Shown: positions 52,401-60,892 of the stretch, piece by piece
Position numbering within the stretch: position 1 is the first letter of the stretch
Layout of the letters: the number at the start of each line of letters is the position of its first letter
Origin: Butyricicoccus sp. Marseille-Q5471
GTDB taxonomy: Bacteria > Bacillota > Clostridia > Oscillospirales > Butyricicoccaceae
Reading direction: 5' to 3'
Assembly (NCBI RefSeq): GCF_951230135.1
Contig: NZ_CATNVC010000009.1
Location: 1 to 64,000, forward strand
DNA: 64,000 nucleotides
The notes under the pieces: generated by a model
Told to the model about the DNA's origin: nothing
The model's input: the letters and a program-made list of their open reading frames with translations, nothing else
Database searches by the model: none
Program-made: the position numbers and the translations under genes

Positions 52401-53219
52401 ATGACACAGATCAATCAAATCAGAGAAGCCGCCGCATATATGCGGGAACGTTTGCCGTTCATTCCGGAAATTTCCCTTGTTCTTGGCTCGGGTATCGGTC
52501 CGCTGGCTGATGAAATCGAACAGCCTGTTTATGTACCATATGGGGAAGTGCCGCATTTTAAGACTTCAACTGCGCCTGACCATGCCGGACGGTTTGTCTG
52601 CGGCATGCTTGCAGGCAAGCGTGTGCTGTGCATGCAGGGACGTCTGCACGGCTATGAGGGGCATAGTCCCGCGGAAATTGCGTTCCCGATTTACACGATG
52701 AAGGAATTGGGTGTTGCCAAATTGCTGTTGACCAATGCATCGGGCGGTATCAATACCGAATTCAAGGTTGGAGATTTTATGTTGATTGAGGATCACATCA
52801 ACATGACGGGAAAAAGCCCGCTGACCGGAGCAAATGACAGCAGCTGCGGCGTGCGCTTTCCGGATATGACGTTTGCCTATTCGACCGACATGCGGGAAAC
52901 CGCAGTCCGTGTAGCCGAGTCGTGCGGAATAAGGCTGCGGCGCGGTGTCTATATTGGGGTCAATGGACCGCAGTTTGAAACACCGGCCGAGATTCGTGCA
53001 TTTCGCGCATTAGGTGCGGACGCAGTTGGTATGTCAACAGTGTTTGAAACCATTGCAGCCGCGCATTGCGGCTTGCCAACAGCTGCCATTGCAATGATTA
53101 CGAACATGGCTGCTGGTGTGCTGATGCAGCCGCTGTCGGGTGCGGAAGTAAACGCCATTGCAGAGCAAAAGGGTGACGAACTGCGTAAGCTGATTCGTGC
53201 GCTTCTGGCGGCATTGTAA
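52401..53219 (+). CDS. punA: Purine nucleoside phosphorylase (family 2, inosine/guanosine)
   Basis: 272 residues. LGSGIGPLADEIE, the phosphate-binding YGEVPHF and QGRLHGYEGH, LLLTNASGGIN, and GPQFETPAEIRAFRALGADAVGMSTVFE are typical of the trimeric PNP group. Splits inosine/guanosine with phosphate to base and ribose-1-phosphate. ATG 52401 is preferred to 52395 for its spacing to TTGAGGA. Fourteen bases after mtaD, so one operon. Confidence 0.93.
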   Translation: MTQINQIREAAAYMRERLPFIPEISLVLGSGIGPLADEIEQPVYVPYGEVPHFKTSTAPDHAGRFVCGMLAGKRVLCMQGRLHGYEGHSPAEIAFPIYTMKELGVAKLLLTNASGGINTEFKVGDFMLIEDHINMTGKSPLTGANDSSCGVRFPDMTFAYSTDMRETAVRVAESCGIRLRRGVYIGVNGPQFETPAEIRAFRALGADAVGMSTVFETIAAAHCGLPTAAIAMITNMAAGVLMQPLSGAEVNAIAEQKGDELRKLIRALLAAL

Positions 53220-53259
53220 ACAGGCGGATAGAGACAAGAGAAAACTTAGGGATAGATTT

Positions 53260-53316
53260 TTTAGGAGCGTGCGAGTGCTTTGTCGTGGCTGAAGATAAAG
53301 CATACGCACGCCCTAT
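53260..53316 (+). repeat. Long imperfect hairpin after punA
   Basis: TTAGG-A-GCGTGCG-A-GTGCTTT (53261-53281) pairs with AAAGCAT-A-CGCACGC-CCTA (53297-53315), about 18 pairs with one bulge and one A-A mismatch, closing a 15-base loop. The 3' side is not followed by a T-run, so it is a poor intrinsic terminator; it may protect the mtaD-punA mRNA end or be part of a small RNA. Confidence 0.5.
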
Positions 53317-53368
53317 TTATGGAAAATTACAATGTGATAATTTTTTAAAAATCTATGTGAAGAAAGTG

Positions 53369-53397
53369 TTGACAATTTTTCGTAAACGCGATATACT
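53369..53397 (+). promoter_or_regulatory. Sigma-A promoter of tRNA-Pro
   Basis: TTGACA (53369-53374), 17-base spacer, TATACT (53392-53397), 37 bases before the mature tRNA. Confidence 0.85.
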
Positions 53398-53433
53398 AAA
53401 TAAGCTGTGATTGATTAATGAACAGAAAACAAT

Positions 53434-53510
53434 CGAGGTGTGGCTCAGCTTGGTAGAGCGCTTCGTTCGGGACGAAGAGGCCGCAGGTTCAAATCCTGTC
53501 ACCTCGACCA
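53434..53510 (+). tRNA. tRNA-Pro (anticodon CGG)
   Basis: 77 bases including encoded CCA. Acceptor CGAGGTG/CACCTCG, D arm with TTGGTAGAGC, anticodon stem CTTCG/CGAAG around loop TTCGGGA (anticodon CGG, reads CCG), T arm with GGTTCAAATCC. Single tRNA with own promoter and terminator. Confidence 0.97.
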
Positions 53511-53515
53511 CAATT

Positions 53516-53560
53516 AAGAATACCCCAAACTGATTTGAATCGGTTTGGGGTATTCTTTTC
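53516..53560. terminator. Terminator after tRNA-Pro
   Basis: AAGAATACCCCAAAC pairs with GTTTGGGGTATTCTT, and the stem continues inward (TGATT/AATCG), followed by TTTTC. Also placed to end the minus-strand ArsC-like gene. Confidence 0.92.
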
Positions 53561-53632
53561 TCTATTTGTTGATTTGATTTTTAACAGTCGGCGCAAGGTT
53601 ACATTAACAGCTGCAGCATCCTACACTGCGCG

Positions 53633-53968
53633 TTACTCCCAACGCTCCCATGTTTCGGGGTGGTATCCAACCGTGGCTTGACGTCCGTTGCGGACAACAG
53701 GTGTTTTCATCAGCAGAGGGTCTTCCAAAACCTTTTCATATTTGTCATTTTCGTATGCCAAATAGGCCAGTGAGGCATATCCCTTAGACTTGTCGTCAAT
53801 CAGTGCGTCCAGACCGCCGACAGCGTGAAGCACGCTGTCCAGTTCGCCTTTGCTCATGCCTTTTTGCGACAGGTCAATCATTTGAAACTTTATATTGCGT
53901 TCTTTGAACCATCGCTGCGCTTTTTTGGTATCAAAGCACTTGGTTTTTCCAAAAATCTGTATATTCAT
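53633..53968 (-). CDS. ArsC/Spx-family thioredoxin-fold protein
   Basis: 111 residues. N-terminal MNIQIFGKTKCFDTKKAQRWF has the ArsC-fold active-site loop with one Cys; no second Cys in CxxC position, so it differs from Spx. TPVVRNG and the C-terminal G(Y).PE.WE.WE are family segments. Members include arsenate reductases and regulators; the lack of ars genes nearby makes arsenic resistance unlikely. ATG 53968 follows AAGGAG. Confidence 0.85.
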   Translation of the reverse strand: MNIQIFGKTKCFDTKKAQRWFKERNIKFQMIDLSQKGMSKGELDSVLHAVGGLDALIDDKSKGYASLAYLAYENDKYEKVLEDPLLMKTPVVRNGRQATVGYHPETWERWE

Positions 53969-54028
53969 GGCGGCAATCTCCTTTTTTTATCTATTATATC
54001 AGATGCCGGGACGGTTCACAAGTAACAG

Positions 54029-54058
54029 AAAAAAGGACGGCCGAAGCCGTCCTTTTTT
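54029..54058 (-). terminator. Terminator of the gerA operon
   Basis: AAAAAAGGACGG-CTTCGG-CCGTCCTTTTTT on the minus strand, immediately after the gerB-like stop codon; an ideal intrinsic terminator. Confidence 0.93.
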
Positions 54059-54886
54059 CTATGCGTGGCGTTTTACCGCTTTTTTAGAAGCGATTTTGCG
54101 AACCGGCTGAAGCACTACGCAGCCGAGTGCGGCAGCACGTCCCAAGTCGCATAGCAGAAGGGGAAGTGCGAAAAATACTTCGCCGTGACGAGCAAAATCT
54201 CCGACAGAAGCCAGTCCGGCTGCGACAAAATTAGGATAAGCGAGCAGTGCTGCTGTGTGAGATCCGAGCAGCAGCGCTGTGCGCAGGCTGATGAGCGAGA
54301 GCAGCGCGCCGCCAATCGCCATACCCCGAGCAGCTGCGCCCGGCATCTGCTCAGGCAGTGATAAGGAGATGACAAGAGCGCACGGCAAGATGACACGTAA
54401 AAACCGTCCGCACTGCACACCGAGTGACCACATCGGCGCCTGCAGATAGGAAATATGCAGGTCAGATATCGTGAGTGCGCCAGACAGTGCAATGAGGAGT
54501 CCTGCTGTTACAAACACCGGCAGCGACCACATAGCGCATCGAATGAGGCCAATGCGCGCAATCAGTATGGCAGACAGCGTCAGTGCGAAGACAAGGCCCC
54601 AAAGAGAGCGCTCGGGAAAAACGGTTTGACGCACAAAGGCAGTCATGCGGGAAAGTGATTGTATCAGCGGCCAAAGTGCGCAAATAGCAAGCAACCAACT
54701 CATAAAGTTTAGCTTGCGTACGGTGGGTGGCAGAAGTGCCGCACCGCTGCAAATAAGTGCTGTAATCAGGGAGGCTAAAATCGCGGCATATCCGGTCTGC
54801 TGATCGACCGGGCAATACAGAATTTCAGACAGCGGCAGCAGGGCGAACAGCGCTGCACCCCATCGGGGAAACATTTTTTCACGCAT
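54059..54886 (-). CDS. gerAB: GerB-type spore germination membrane protein (short)
   Basis: 275 residues, about eight TM helices. Little sequence is strictly conserved, but position behind gerA and gerC homologues and the permease-like pattern suggest the GerAB/GerBB subunit of a germinant receptor (APC-like fold). Bacillus GerAB proteins have about 365 residues and ten helices, so this one is shortened. ATG 54886 overlaps the gerC stop by eight bases, giving coupling. Confidence 0.65.
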   Translation of the reverse strand: MREKMFPRWGAALFALLPLSEILYCPVDQQTGYAAILASLITALICSGAALLPPTVRKLNFMSWLLAICALWPLIQSLSRMTAFVRQTVFPERSLWGLVFALTLSAILIARIGLIRCAMWSLPVFVTAGLLIALSGALTISDLHISYLQAPMWSLGVQCGRFLRVILPCALVISLSLPEQMPGAAARGMAIGGALLSLISLRTALLLGSHTAALLAYPNFVAAGLASVGDFARHGEVFFALPLLLCDLGRAAALGCVVLQPVRKIASKKAVKRHA

Positions 54887-55505
54887 CCAGACCGTCCTCC
54901 ATATCGCCGTCCAGATAGCAGGACAGTTTTTCATTTGCAAAGACCGCTACGCCGGCCGGGGCTATTTGCTTAAACTCATCAATTTTAAGTGCGGGGAGAA
55001 TCGCGGTGCCGTCGGCGTGCAGCACCTCTGTCACTCGATACAGCGGCATGTCGGGCAGGGTGTGCTGCTCCGCAGCCAGATCGAGCAAGTCGGACAGGGC
55101 GAACACTTCGTCATCCTGCTGCATCAGGGCGGCAGCATCGCCCCCTCGCACGACCGCAATGCGCAGGGAGAGCCGCATATCCTCGTGCTGACACAGATAA
55201 TCAGCCAGTTCCAGAATGCCGTCTGAGGCAACTTCTTCATCAATCAGTAGCACCTGTGCGTGATCTAAATAGAGTTCGTTGCCAAGCACGCGTTCGATAC
55301 CGCGCAGCAGTTCGGGAAGATCGCGCCCCGTTGCAGAAAGGTAGGCAGGTGCAGCGGCGGCGTCCAAGCTGTCCTGCCGAACGATTTCGGCAGTCATGCG
55401 GTATTGGTCGCCGATTCGGTCGAGAGCCAATCCGGATACCGGGGATACCTCGCGTGCGCAGCCACAAAGCAGCAGCAGGCTAAGCGCGAATAAAAGTCTT
55501 TTCAA
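54879..55505 (-). CDS. gerAC: GerC-type spore germination lipoprotein (short)
   Basis: 208 residues from a TTG overlapping the gerA stop (TTGA). Signal peptide with lipobox ending LLLCGC, so a lipoprotein of the inner spore membrane. Then the Ger(x)C N-terminal domain (ALDRIGDQYRMTAEIV, GNELYLDHAQVLLIDEEVA). Family members usually have 350-400 residues with a third C-terminal domain; here the protein ends after the second. The frame is not broken, since gerB overlaps its end. Confidence 0.8.
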   Translation of the reverse strand: MKRLLFALSLLLLCGCAREVSPVSGLALDRIGDQYRMTAEIVRQDSLDAAAAPAYLSATGRDLPELLRGIERVLGNELYLDHAQVLLIDEEVASDGILELADYLCQHEDMRLSLRIAVVRGGDAAALMQQDDEVFALSDLLDLAAEQHTLPDMPLYRVTEVLHADGTAILPALKIDEFKQIAPAGVAVFANEKLSCYLDGDMEDGLDA

Positions 55506-56944
55506 TGATGCCTGTCCTCCTTTTTCACGGGAAAACGATCGTGCCTCATAAAGAACCACGGCGCACGCAGATAGGCGTCCTCGTGTTCAATGCCAACACG
55601 CGGCACGAGATTGAGCAAATAGGGAATGGAGAAGGAGTGCATATTGCACAGCCATGCAAGCACGAGCGCCATCGCAATGCCGACACCGTATAAGCCGTAG
55701 GCTGCCGCGGCAGCAAGCAGTCCAAACCGCAAGTAAAGAGCCGCGGTCTGCAGCTTGGGCACCATCAGACCGGTGACACCGGCGATCGCGACGACAATGA
55801 CGGTGGGTGCGGCAGCAAATCGTGCCGAGACGGCAGCTTGCCCGAGTACCAAACCGCCGACGATGCTCATCGTTTGCCCCATAGCGCCCGGTGTTCGCGC
55901 GCCGGCCTCCTTGAGCGCTTCTAGCACGAACAGCATAAGCAGTGTCTCCCAGCCGGATGGCAATGGCACACCGCGCTGTGCGGCCGAGACCGCAAACAGC
56001 AGCCGGGCGGGCACAAGCTCCCGATGGTACAGCATCAGTGCGACATAGACAGCGGGCACGCAGACGGAAAACACAAAGCCTGTGAGCCGCAGAATACGTG
56101 ATAGATTGGCCTGTAAAAAGTTCACATAATAGTCGTCATTGGACTGAAAGCATTCCTGCAGCAGATATGGTGCGGTCAACACCACCGGACTGCCGTCCAC
56201 AATGATGGCGCATCGGCCTTCCACAAGACGGGCAGCGACAACATCGGGGCGCTCGGTCGTGCCCATGGTCGGAAAAGGGGACCAGCGGTGGTCGCGAATG
56301 CGTTCAGACAGATAGTTGGAGTCTAAAATGCTGTCAGGGTCGATTTGAGATAATCGCTTTTTGATTTCGCCAATCAGCTTATGCTCGCAGACCCCATCCA
56401 AATAGCACAGGCATACAACGGTGTTGGTGCGTGTGCCGATGCGTAAAAAAGTGAATTTCAGTCGCTTGTCATTGAGCCTGCGGCGAATTAGCGCGAGGTT
56501 TGGCATGAAGCATTCGGTAAACCCTTCACGCGGACCGGACAGTACACGTTCATTTTCGGGCTCACTTGCAGATCGCAGCGCAAAGCCTTTGGTGTTGACA
56601 ACAACAGGACGGCTTTCGCCTTCGGTGAAGATGACGGTATCGCCATAGAGGAACGACGCAAACAGTTTGTTGTTATCGGTTTCCACGCGACTGTCGTTGA
56701 TTTGCAAAATGGTCTGTGCCAGTTCCTCGGCGGTTGCACGACGGAACGTGGAGGAGACAATTGGCCGAACGATGCTTTGATTGATTGCGATGCCGTTGAC
56801 CATGCCGTCGAAAAAGAAGGCGGCACAGGTCAGTCCGTGCGGACTTTGCGCCCGACGGACGACCAATGTGTTATCCCCTTGAAAAATCTCCTGCATCAAG
56901 CGGATATTTTGTTCCAAATTAGTTGTAAAAACAATTTCCTCCAT
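55502..56944 (-). CDS. gerAA: GerA-type spore germination receptor A subunit
   Basis: 480 residues. Hydrophilic N-terminal domains (about 1-245) with SPHGLTCAAFFFDGMVNG, then TTERPDVVAARLVEGRCAIIVDGSPVVLT and about five TM helices (about 285-450) with PLPSGWETLLMLF.LEALKEAG. It forms a nutrient receptor with the B and C subunits in the inner spore membrane; the germinant is unknown. First gene of a coupled three-gene operon, behind spoIIP on the same strand. Full length, unlike its partners. Confidence 0.92.
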   Translation of the reverse strand: MEEIVFTTNLEQNIRLMQEIFQGDNTLVVRRAQSPHGLTCAAFFFDGMVNGIAINQSIVRPIVSSTFRRATAEELAQTILQINDSRVETDNNKLFASFLYGDTVIFTEGESRPVVVNTKGFALRSASEPENERVLSGPREGFTECFMPNLALIRRRLNDKRLKFTFLRIGTRTNTVVCLCYLDGVCEHKLIGEIKKRLSQIDPDSILDSNYLSERIRDHRWSPFPTMGTTERPDVVAARLVEGRCAIIVDGSPVVLTAPYLLQECFQSNDDYYVNFLQANLSRILRLTGFVFSVCVPAVYVALMLYHRELVPARLLFAVSAAQRGVPLPSGWETLLMLFVLEALKEAGARTPGAMGQTMSIVGGLVLGQAAVSARFAAAPTVIVVAIAGVTGLMVPKLQTAALYLRFGLLAAAAAYGLYGVGIAMALVLAWLCNMHSFSIPYLLNLVPRVGIEHEDAYLRAPWFFMRHDRFPVKKEDRHH

Positions 56945-56988
56945 GCATTCACCCCTTATCAGGAGTATTTTGCACAGAATGGCGGATG

Positions 56989-58056
56989 TTATACGCCGTT
57001 GAGATCGTCAGACAGCACTTGGCCGAAAAGGCGAATGGCAGACAGTGCTTCCGACATCGTATTACCGGAAGAACCGACTTCCACCAGAATCGAGCCGGTG
57101 CGCGCGTGCTGATTAAAGCGCTGGGTGCGCAGGTTGACCGGACGCATCAGCGTGGGGTAGGTGCGGTTGAGTGCGTATTGCAGTCCGACCACATAGTTTA
57201 GATTGTCACGCCAATGATCGTGCTGCAAGCCGCCGTCGTCCGTGCCGACGACGAACATCAGCTGCGCCATCTCGGTTCCATCGATGGTGCAGGAAGTCTT
57301 GTAAGCCTTGCCGCTGTCGGTCAGAATCGAATCGCGGTGTAAATCAATGACCACTTGAATGGAGGGATGCGCTTCCAGAGCGGCGTCGATTGCAGCAAGT
57401 GAGCGATCGTAAGAGCCGGAATAAACCGGCGAGTCAAATATGTCACGGCAGTGTTCGGTCGGGATGCCGTTTTTCTCCAGAATCTGGGTCAGCTCATCGC
57501 CGACGCGGACAACACTGTAGCGTGTATCGGTTGTGCGCTCGTTCTCGGTTGGTGTGTAGGGGAATGCATCATCCGGCTTGTAGCTTTCGCTGCCGTGGGT
57601 ATGTACAATCAGTACCTGCGGCTCGTCTTTGCTTTCCGAGCGAATGTTAACCGGCTCTGACAGACAGGATGCAACATCTACATCATAGCTCGTTTCATTG
57701 TTCACGGTAACCGTTTTGGCTTTGTCCGCGGCAGACAACACCGGGGTGTCGTCTGTACTGGATTTGTTTGGGATATACGTGCTTTCCGAAATCGGATCGG
57801 CTGCGTCCTCATGCAGAGCACCGGACGCGGTGCGCGGCGTAAACACTTCGCTTTCGTCTGCCGGCAGACCCAGCTCAAACGACACGGCATGTGCGATAAA
57901 GCCGTTACTGCGAGCCAAATCGGTCAGCCAGCCGCGTGCTGTGTTTTCTCCGCCTGCGCGTGAAAATAATAACAGCGAAACGGCCAGACACAGACAGACC
58001 GAAGCGGGCAGCACAACGCCGCGCTGCCTTCTATATGGTTTTTTGCGCCGCTTCAT
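56989..58056 (-). CDS. spoIIP: Stage II sporulation protein P
   Basis: 355 residues. Basic start and one TM helix (about 13-32), a variable linker, then the SpoIIP amidase/endopeptidase domain (about 180-350): VLIVHTHGSESY, the VVIDLHRDS segment and SILVEVGSSGNT with the metal and catalytic residues. It acts with SpoIID and SpoIIM in engulfment; neither is in the window. ATG 58056 follows AAGGAGGT and gives a proper anchor; the frame is open 52 codons further upstream without a ribosome site. gpr lies upstream on the same strand. Confidence 0.93.
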   Translation of the reverse strand: MKRRKKPYRRQRGVVLPASVCLCLAVSLLLFSRAGGENTARGWLTDLARSNGFIAHAVSFELGLPADESEVFTPRTASGALHEDAADPISESTYIPNKSSTDDTPVLSAADKAKTVTVNNETSYDVDVASCLSEPVNIRSESKDEPQVLIVHTHGSESYKPDDAFPYTPTENERTTDTRYSVVRVGDELTQILEKNGIPTEHCRDIFDSPVYSGSYDRSLAAIDAALEAHPSIQVVIDLHRDSILTDSGKAYKTSCTIDGTEMAQLMFVVGTDDGGLQHDHWRDNLNYVVGLQYALNRTYPTLMRPVNLRTQRFNQHARTGSILVEVGSSGNTMSEALSAIRLFGQVLSDDLNGV

Positions 58057-58141
58057 CCGGCCCACCTCCTTATGACTGCTTCCTATTTTACGCCAGTCCG
58101 GATGCGAGTATGACAGATTTTTGGAGGGCGGAAAAAAACGG

Positions 58142-59029
58142 TTAGGAAAGATAAAGGTCGATATCTGCGACGGATAGGCTCGGGTGGAGCGCCATGTTAA
58201 TGGCATAGCCAATCATACGGGATACATCGGATACCTCGCGGTCAATATCTCGCGTTGTTACCATGACCGGATTTTCCAAATCGTCTAAGGCCTCGCAGGT
58301 CGCGCCAAGCTGTCCGGCGATTTCATGTGCAAGCGTAGCGCCGTCCACCACGGTAGGCACACCGATGGCGATAACGGGAACGCCCAGTGTTTCCTGATTC
58401 AGCGCCGCGCGAGCATTGCCTACACCCGCGCCCGGTGTAATTCCGGTATCCGCAATCTGCACTGTGCGGAGCAGGCGGGACAAACGCCCGGCCGCCAGTG
58501 CATCAACCGCTAGCACCGCGGCAGGCTTGATTCGATCCATCACGCCGCAGACCACCTCGCCGGTCTCGACACCGGTCTGACCCAGCACACCGGGCGCAAG
58601 CGCAGAGACAGGCCGCCAGGAGGCAAACACATCCGGGACTTGCTCAACGAGGTGACGGGTCGCGATTACGTGATCGACCGCCTGCGGGCCGATTGCATCG
58701 GGGGTAATCATGCGGTTGCCCAGACCGGCGACCAGAATGGCTCCGGTTTTAGCGGATTCGGGCAGCAATTCGGCAAGAAGGTTGCCCAGTGCGCGGCAGG
58801 CACGGGGAAAAGCATCTTCTTCGCGGCGTATCAGCGCGTCTAATTCCAGCGTGAGATATCGGCCGCAGGGCTTGCCGATTTCACGTGCGGCGCATTCATC
58901 CAGAATACACACCTCGCGCACAGAAAAGCCTTCCAGACTGCGTTCCTCCTGCGTCACGTGCCGTATATCAGCCGCTTTTTCCATGTTTTCAATCGCTTCT
59001 ACTGCGAGGTCGGTGCGGAAAGCCATCAT
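58142..59029 (-). CDS. gpr: GPR endopeptidase (spore germination protease)
   Basis: 295 residues. FRTDLAVEA at the N terminus, the GAILVAGLGNRMITPDAIGPQ segment, VVCGVMDRIKPAAVLAVDALAA, GVGNARAALNQETLGVPVIAIGVPTVVDG and IGYAINMALHP are characteristic. Gpr degrades small acid-soluble proteins during outgrowth and is normally made in the forespore under sigma-F/G. Start is one of two ATGs (59029/59026) six or nine bases after AAGGAG. Confidence 0.95.
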   Translation of the reverse strand: MMAFRTDLAVEAIENMEKAADIRHVTQEERSLEGFSVREVCILDECAAREIGKPCGRYLTLELDALIRREEDAFPRACRALGNLLAELLPESAKTGAILVAGLGNRMITPDAIGPQAVDHVIATRHLVEQVPDVFASWRPVSALAPGVLGQTGVETGEVVCGVMDRIKPAAVLAVDALAAGRLSRLLRTVQIADTGITPGAGVGNARAALNQETLGVPVIAIGVPTVVDGATLAHEIAGQLGATCEALDDLENPVMVTTRDIDREVSDVSRMIGYAINMALHPSLSVADIDLYLS

Positions 59030-59098
59030 CAACCACTCCTTTTTGCGTTAGTTTGTGACGGAGCGGAAAAACTATGCAGACGGTTTAATTCAAAGCGA

Positions 59099-59127
59099 TT
59101 GGAAATAGAAGAAGATTGTGTTATACT
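59099..59127 (+). promoter_or_regulatory. Sigma-A promoter of the DegV gene
   Basis: TTGGAA (59099-59104), 17-base spacer, TATACT (59122-59127) with TG one base upstream. Confidence 0.65.
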
Positions 59128-59191
59128 GATTTAATAATAGAATGCAGGCGCTTTCGATAAACCGCGTTTGCCGAAAGGAGAGGACGTACCG

Positions 59192-60079
59192 ATGTCCGCA
59201 TATATCATTACCTGTTGCTCAACGGCTGATTTATCCGCAGATTACCTGCGTGAAAAGGGTGTACCGTACGCATGTTTCCATTTCCAGATGAACGGGGTGG
59301 ATTACCTTGACGATTTGGGTCAGAGCATGCCGTTTTCGGAGTTTTACCGGAAAATAAGCGAAGGCGCGACGCCGACCACCTCTCAGGTTAATGTTGAGGA
59401 ATTTGTTGCGATGTTTGAGCCGCTGCTCAAGCGCGGCAAAGACATTCTGCACCTGTCCCTGTCGAGCGGGCTGTCTGGTGCGTATACATCCGCCTGTATT
59501 GCGCGGGACGATCTGATGGCGCGATATCCCGGCCGCAAAATTTATGTGGTGGATACGTTGGGTGCATCATCGGGCTACGGATTGCTGCTTGATACCGCAC
59601 TGGAAAAGCGTGATGAGGGTATGCCGATTGAGTCACTCTACGACTGGGTGGAGCAGAACAAGCTGCGTTTGCATCACTGGTTTTTTTCAACTGACCTAAC
59701 GAGCTATATCCGCGGTGGCCGTATTTCAAAGACATCCGGCGTAGTGGGCACCTTGCTTGGCATTTGCCCACTGCTGAATATGGATCGCGCAGGGCATTTG
59801 ATTCCGCGCAAAAAGATTCGCGGCAAAAAGCAGGTCGTGCAGGAAATTGTAAAAATGATGGAGCAGCACGCGGAACAGGGGCGGGATTACAGCGGTAAAT
59901 GCTACATTTCGCAGTCCGCATGCATGGAGGATGCCAGTGCAGTGGCTGAATTGGTAAAAGCAAAGTTTCCGAAGCTGCGCGGTAAGGTCGTCATTAATAG
60001 CGTGGGCACCGTCATTGGTGCGCACACAGGGCCGGGTACGGTGGCGCTCTTTTTCTGGGGTGACGAAAGAGTTGACTGA
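59192..60079 (+). CDS. DegV family fatty-acid-binding protein
   Basis: 295 residues. N-terminal STADLSADYLREKGV, SQVNVEEFVAMFEPLLKRGKDILHLSLSSGLSGAY and the GGRISKTSGVVGTLLGICPLL segment are typical of DegV/FakB. Such proteins hold a fatty acid for phosphorylation by the FakA kinase, which is not in the window. ATG 59192 follows AAAGGAGAG; the frame opens at 59168 without a ribosome site. Ends with G.HTGPGTVALFFWG. Confidence 0.92.
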   Translation: MSAYIITCCSTADLSADYLREKGVPYACFHFQMNGVDYLDDLGQSMPFSEFYRKISEGATPTTSQVNVEEFVAMFEPLLKRGKDILHLSLSSGLSGAYTSACIARDDLMARYPGRKIYVVDTLGASSGYGLLLDTALEKRDEGMPIESLYDWVEQNKLRLHHWFFSTDLTSYIRGGRISKTSGVVGTLLGICPLLNMDRAGHLIPRKKIRGKKQVVQEIVKMMEQHAEQGRDYSGKCYISQSACMEDASAVAELVKAKFPKLRGKVVINSVGTVIGAHTGPGTVALFFWGDERVD

Positions 60080-60121
60080 CCGCAGGTCACACATAGCTTA
60101 TGCCGGACGTGAGTTATAAAT

Positions 60122-60150
60122 GAAAATGCCGCCTTTCAGGCGGCATTTTC
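60122..60150. terminator. Bidirectional terminator between degV and the hydrolase gene
   Basis: GAAAATGCCGCC pairs with GGCGGCATTTTC around TTTCA; lies between convergent genes. Confidence 0.88.
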
Positions 60151-60155
60151 ATGCT

Positions 60156-60707
60156 TTATCGGTTGATAACGTTCATTTGAAGACTTTCCAGTACGTCAAG
60201 CGCTTTTTCGTGCATCACAGGGTCAAAGCTGCGGCAGAGCGACGCATCGATGGTGATCGGTGTTTCCGGCCACTGTGCCTGCGCTAAAATGGCATTTGCA
60301 ATGACGCACATATTGGTTACAAGTCCAACCACTGTAATCTCACTCAAATCGGGAAGCAGCTGACCGAGCCGCGTTGCTTCTGCCGGCGGCATGCCGAAAG
60401 TATGCTTCTGTACGATGTGGATTTGACTGTTCGCACAGGTTTCGCAGCAGAGTTCCTGCGTTTTTCCGTAAAGCTGCCAGCCATCGTTCTTGGGGTTGCA
60501 ATGGGCAATGGGCAGCGCGCGGCCTTCACGGGTGTCAAGATAAGTGTCATCATGCGTATCATAGGTAAACAGCACGTGGTCGCCCACGGCAAGATAGCTT
60601 TGCACCAGATGGGCAATGCCGTCGTCAATTGCGGCGGCTCCGTCAAAACCGAGCGATCCGGTGACGAAATCGTTTTGATAATCCACAACCATAAGCAGTT
60701 TAGACAT
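60156..60707 (-). CDS. Isochorismatase-family cysteine hydrolase (nicotinamidase-like)
   Basis: 183 residues. Catalytic triad positions visible: Asp in VVDYQNDF, Lys in VQKHTFG and Cys in VGLVTNMCVIANA. The family includes nicotinamidase and other amidases; the sequence THDDTYLDTREGRALPIAHC is also close to clostridial nicotinamidase-like enzymes. A salvage role in NAD metabolism is plausible but not certain. ATG 60707, with GGGAG upstream. Confidence 0.88.
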   Translation of the reverse strand: MSKLLMVVDYQNDFVTGSLGFDGAAAIDDGIAHLVQSYLAVGDHVLFTYDTHDDTYLDTREGRALPIAHCNPKNDGWQLYGKTQELCCETCANSQIHIVQKHTFGMPPAEATRLGQLLPDLSEITVVGLVTNMCVIANAILAQAQWPETPITIDASLCRSFDPVMHEKALDVLESLQMNVINR

Positions 60708-60816
60708 CGCTGTTCAGCTCCCTTGTCTCATTTATCATGCCGTTGCCGGCATTGCGGTAGGATAACCTGTCTTGCGGTTATCATACCATGTTTTGTTGAA
60801 GCCGACAATGAATTTA

Positions 60817-60845
60817 TTGCACGGATGCCCCTTCTGGATTATAAT
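60817..60845 (+). promoter_or_regulatory. Sigma-A promoter of cwlD/radA
   Basis: TTGCAC (60817-60822), 17-base spacer, TATAAT (60840-60845), 47 bases before the cwlD start. Confidence 0.75.
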
Positions 60846-60892
60846 ATTTGCATGACGTGCCGCATACGCTTTTCCAACACGGGAGGTGTGCG

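Noticed and set aside
53633-53968. Arsenate resistance gene arsC
   Set aside because: Single Cys in the loop and no ars operon partners; only the fold family can be supported.
59041-59100. Sigma-G promoter for gpr on the minus strand
   Set aside because: TGAATT and CATAGTT are present but only ten bases apart, which is too short for sigma-G.
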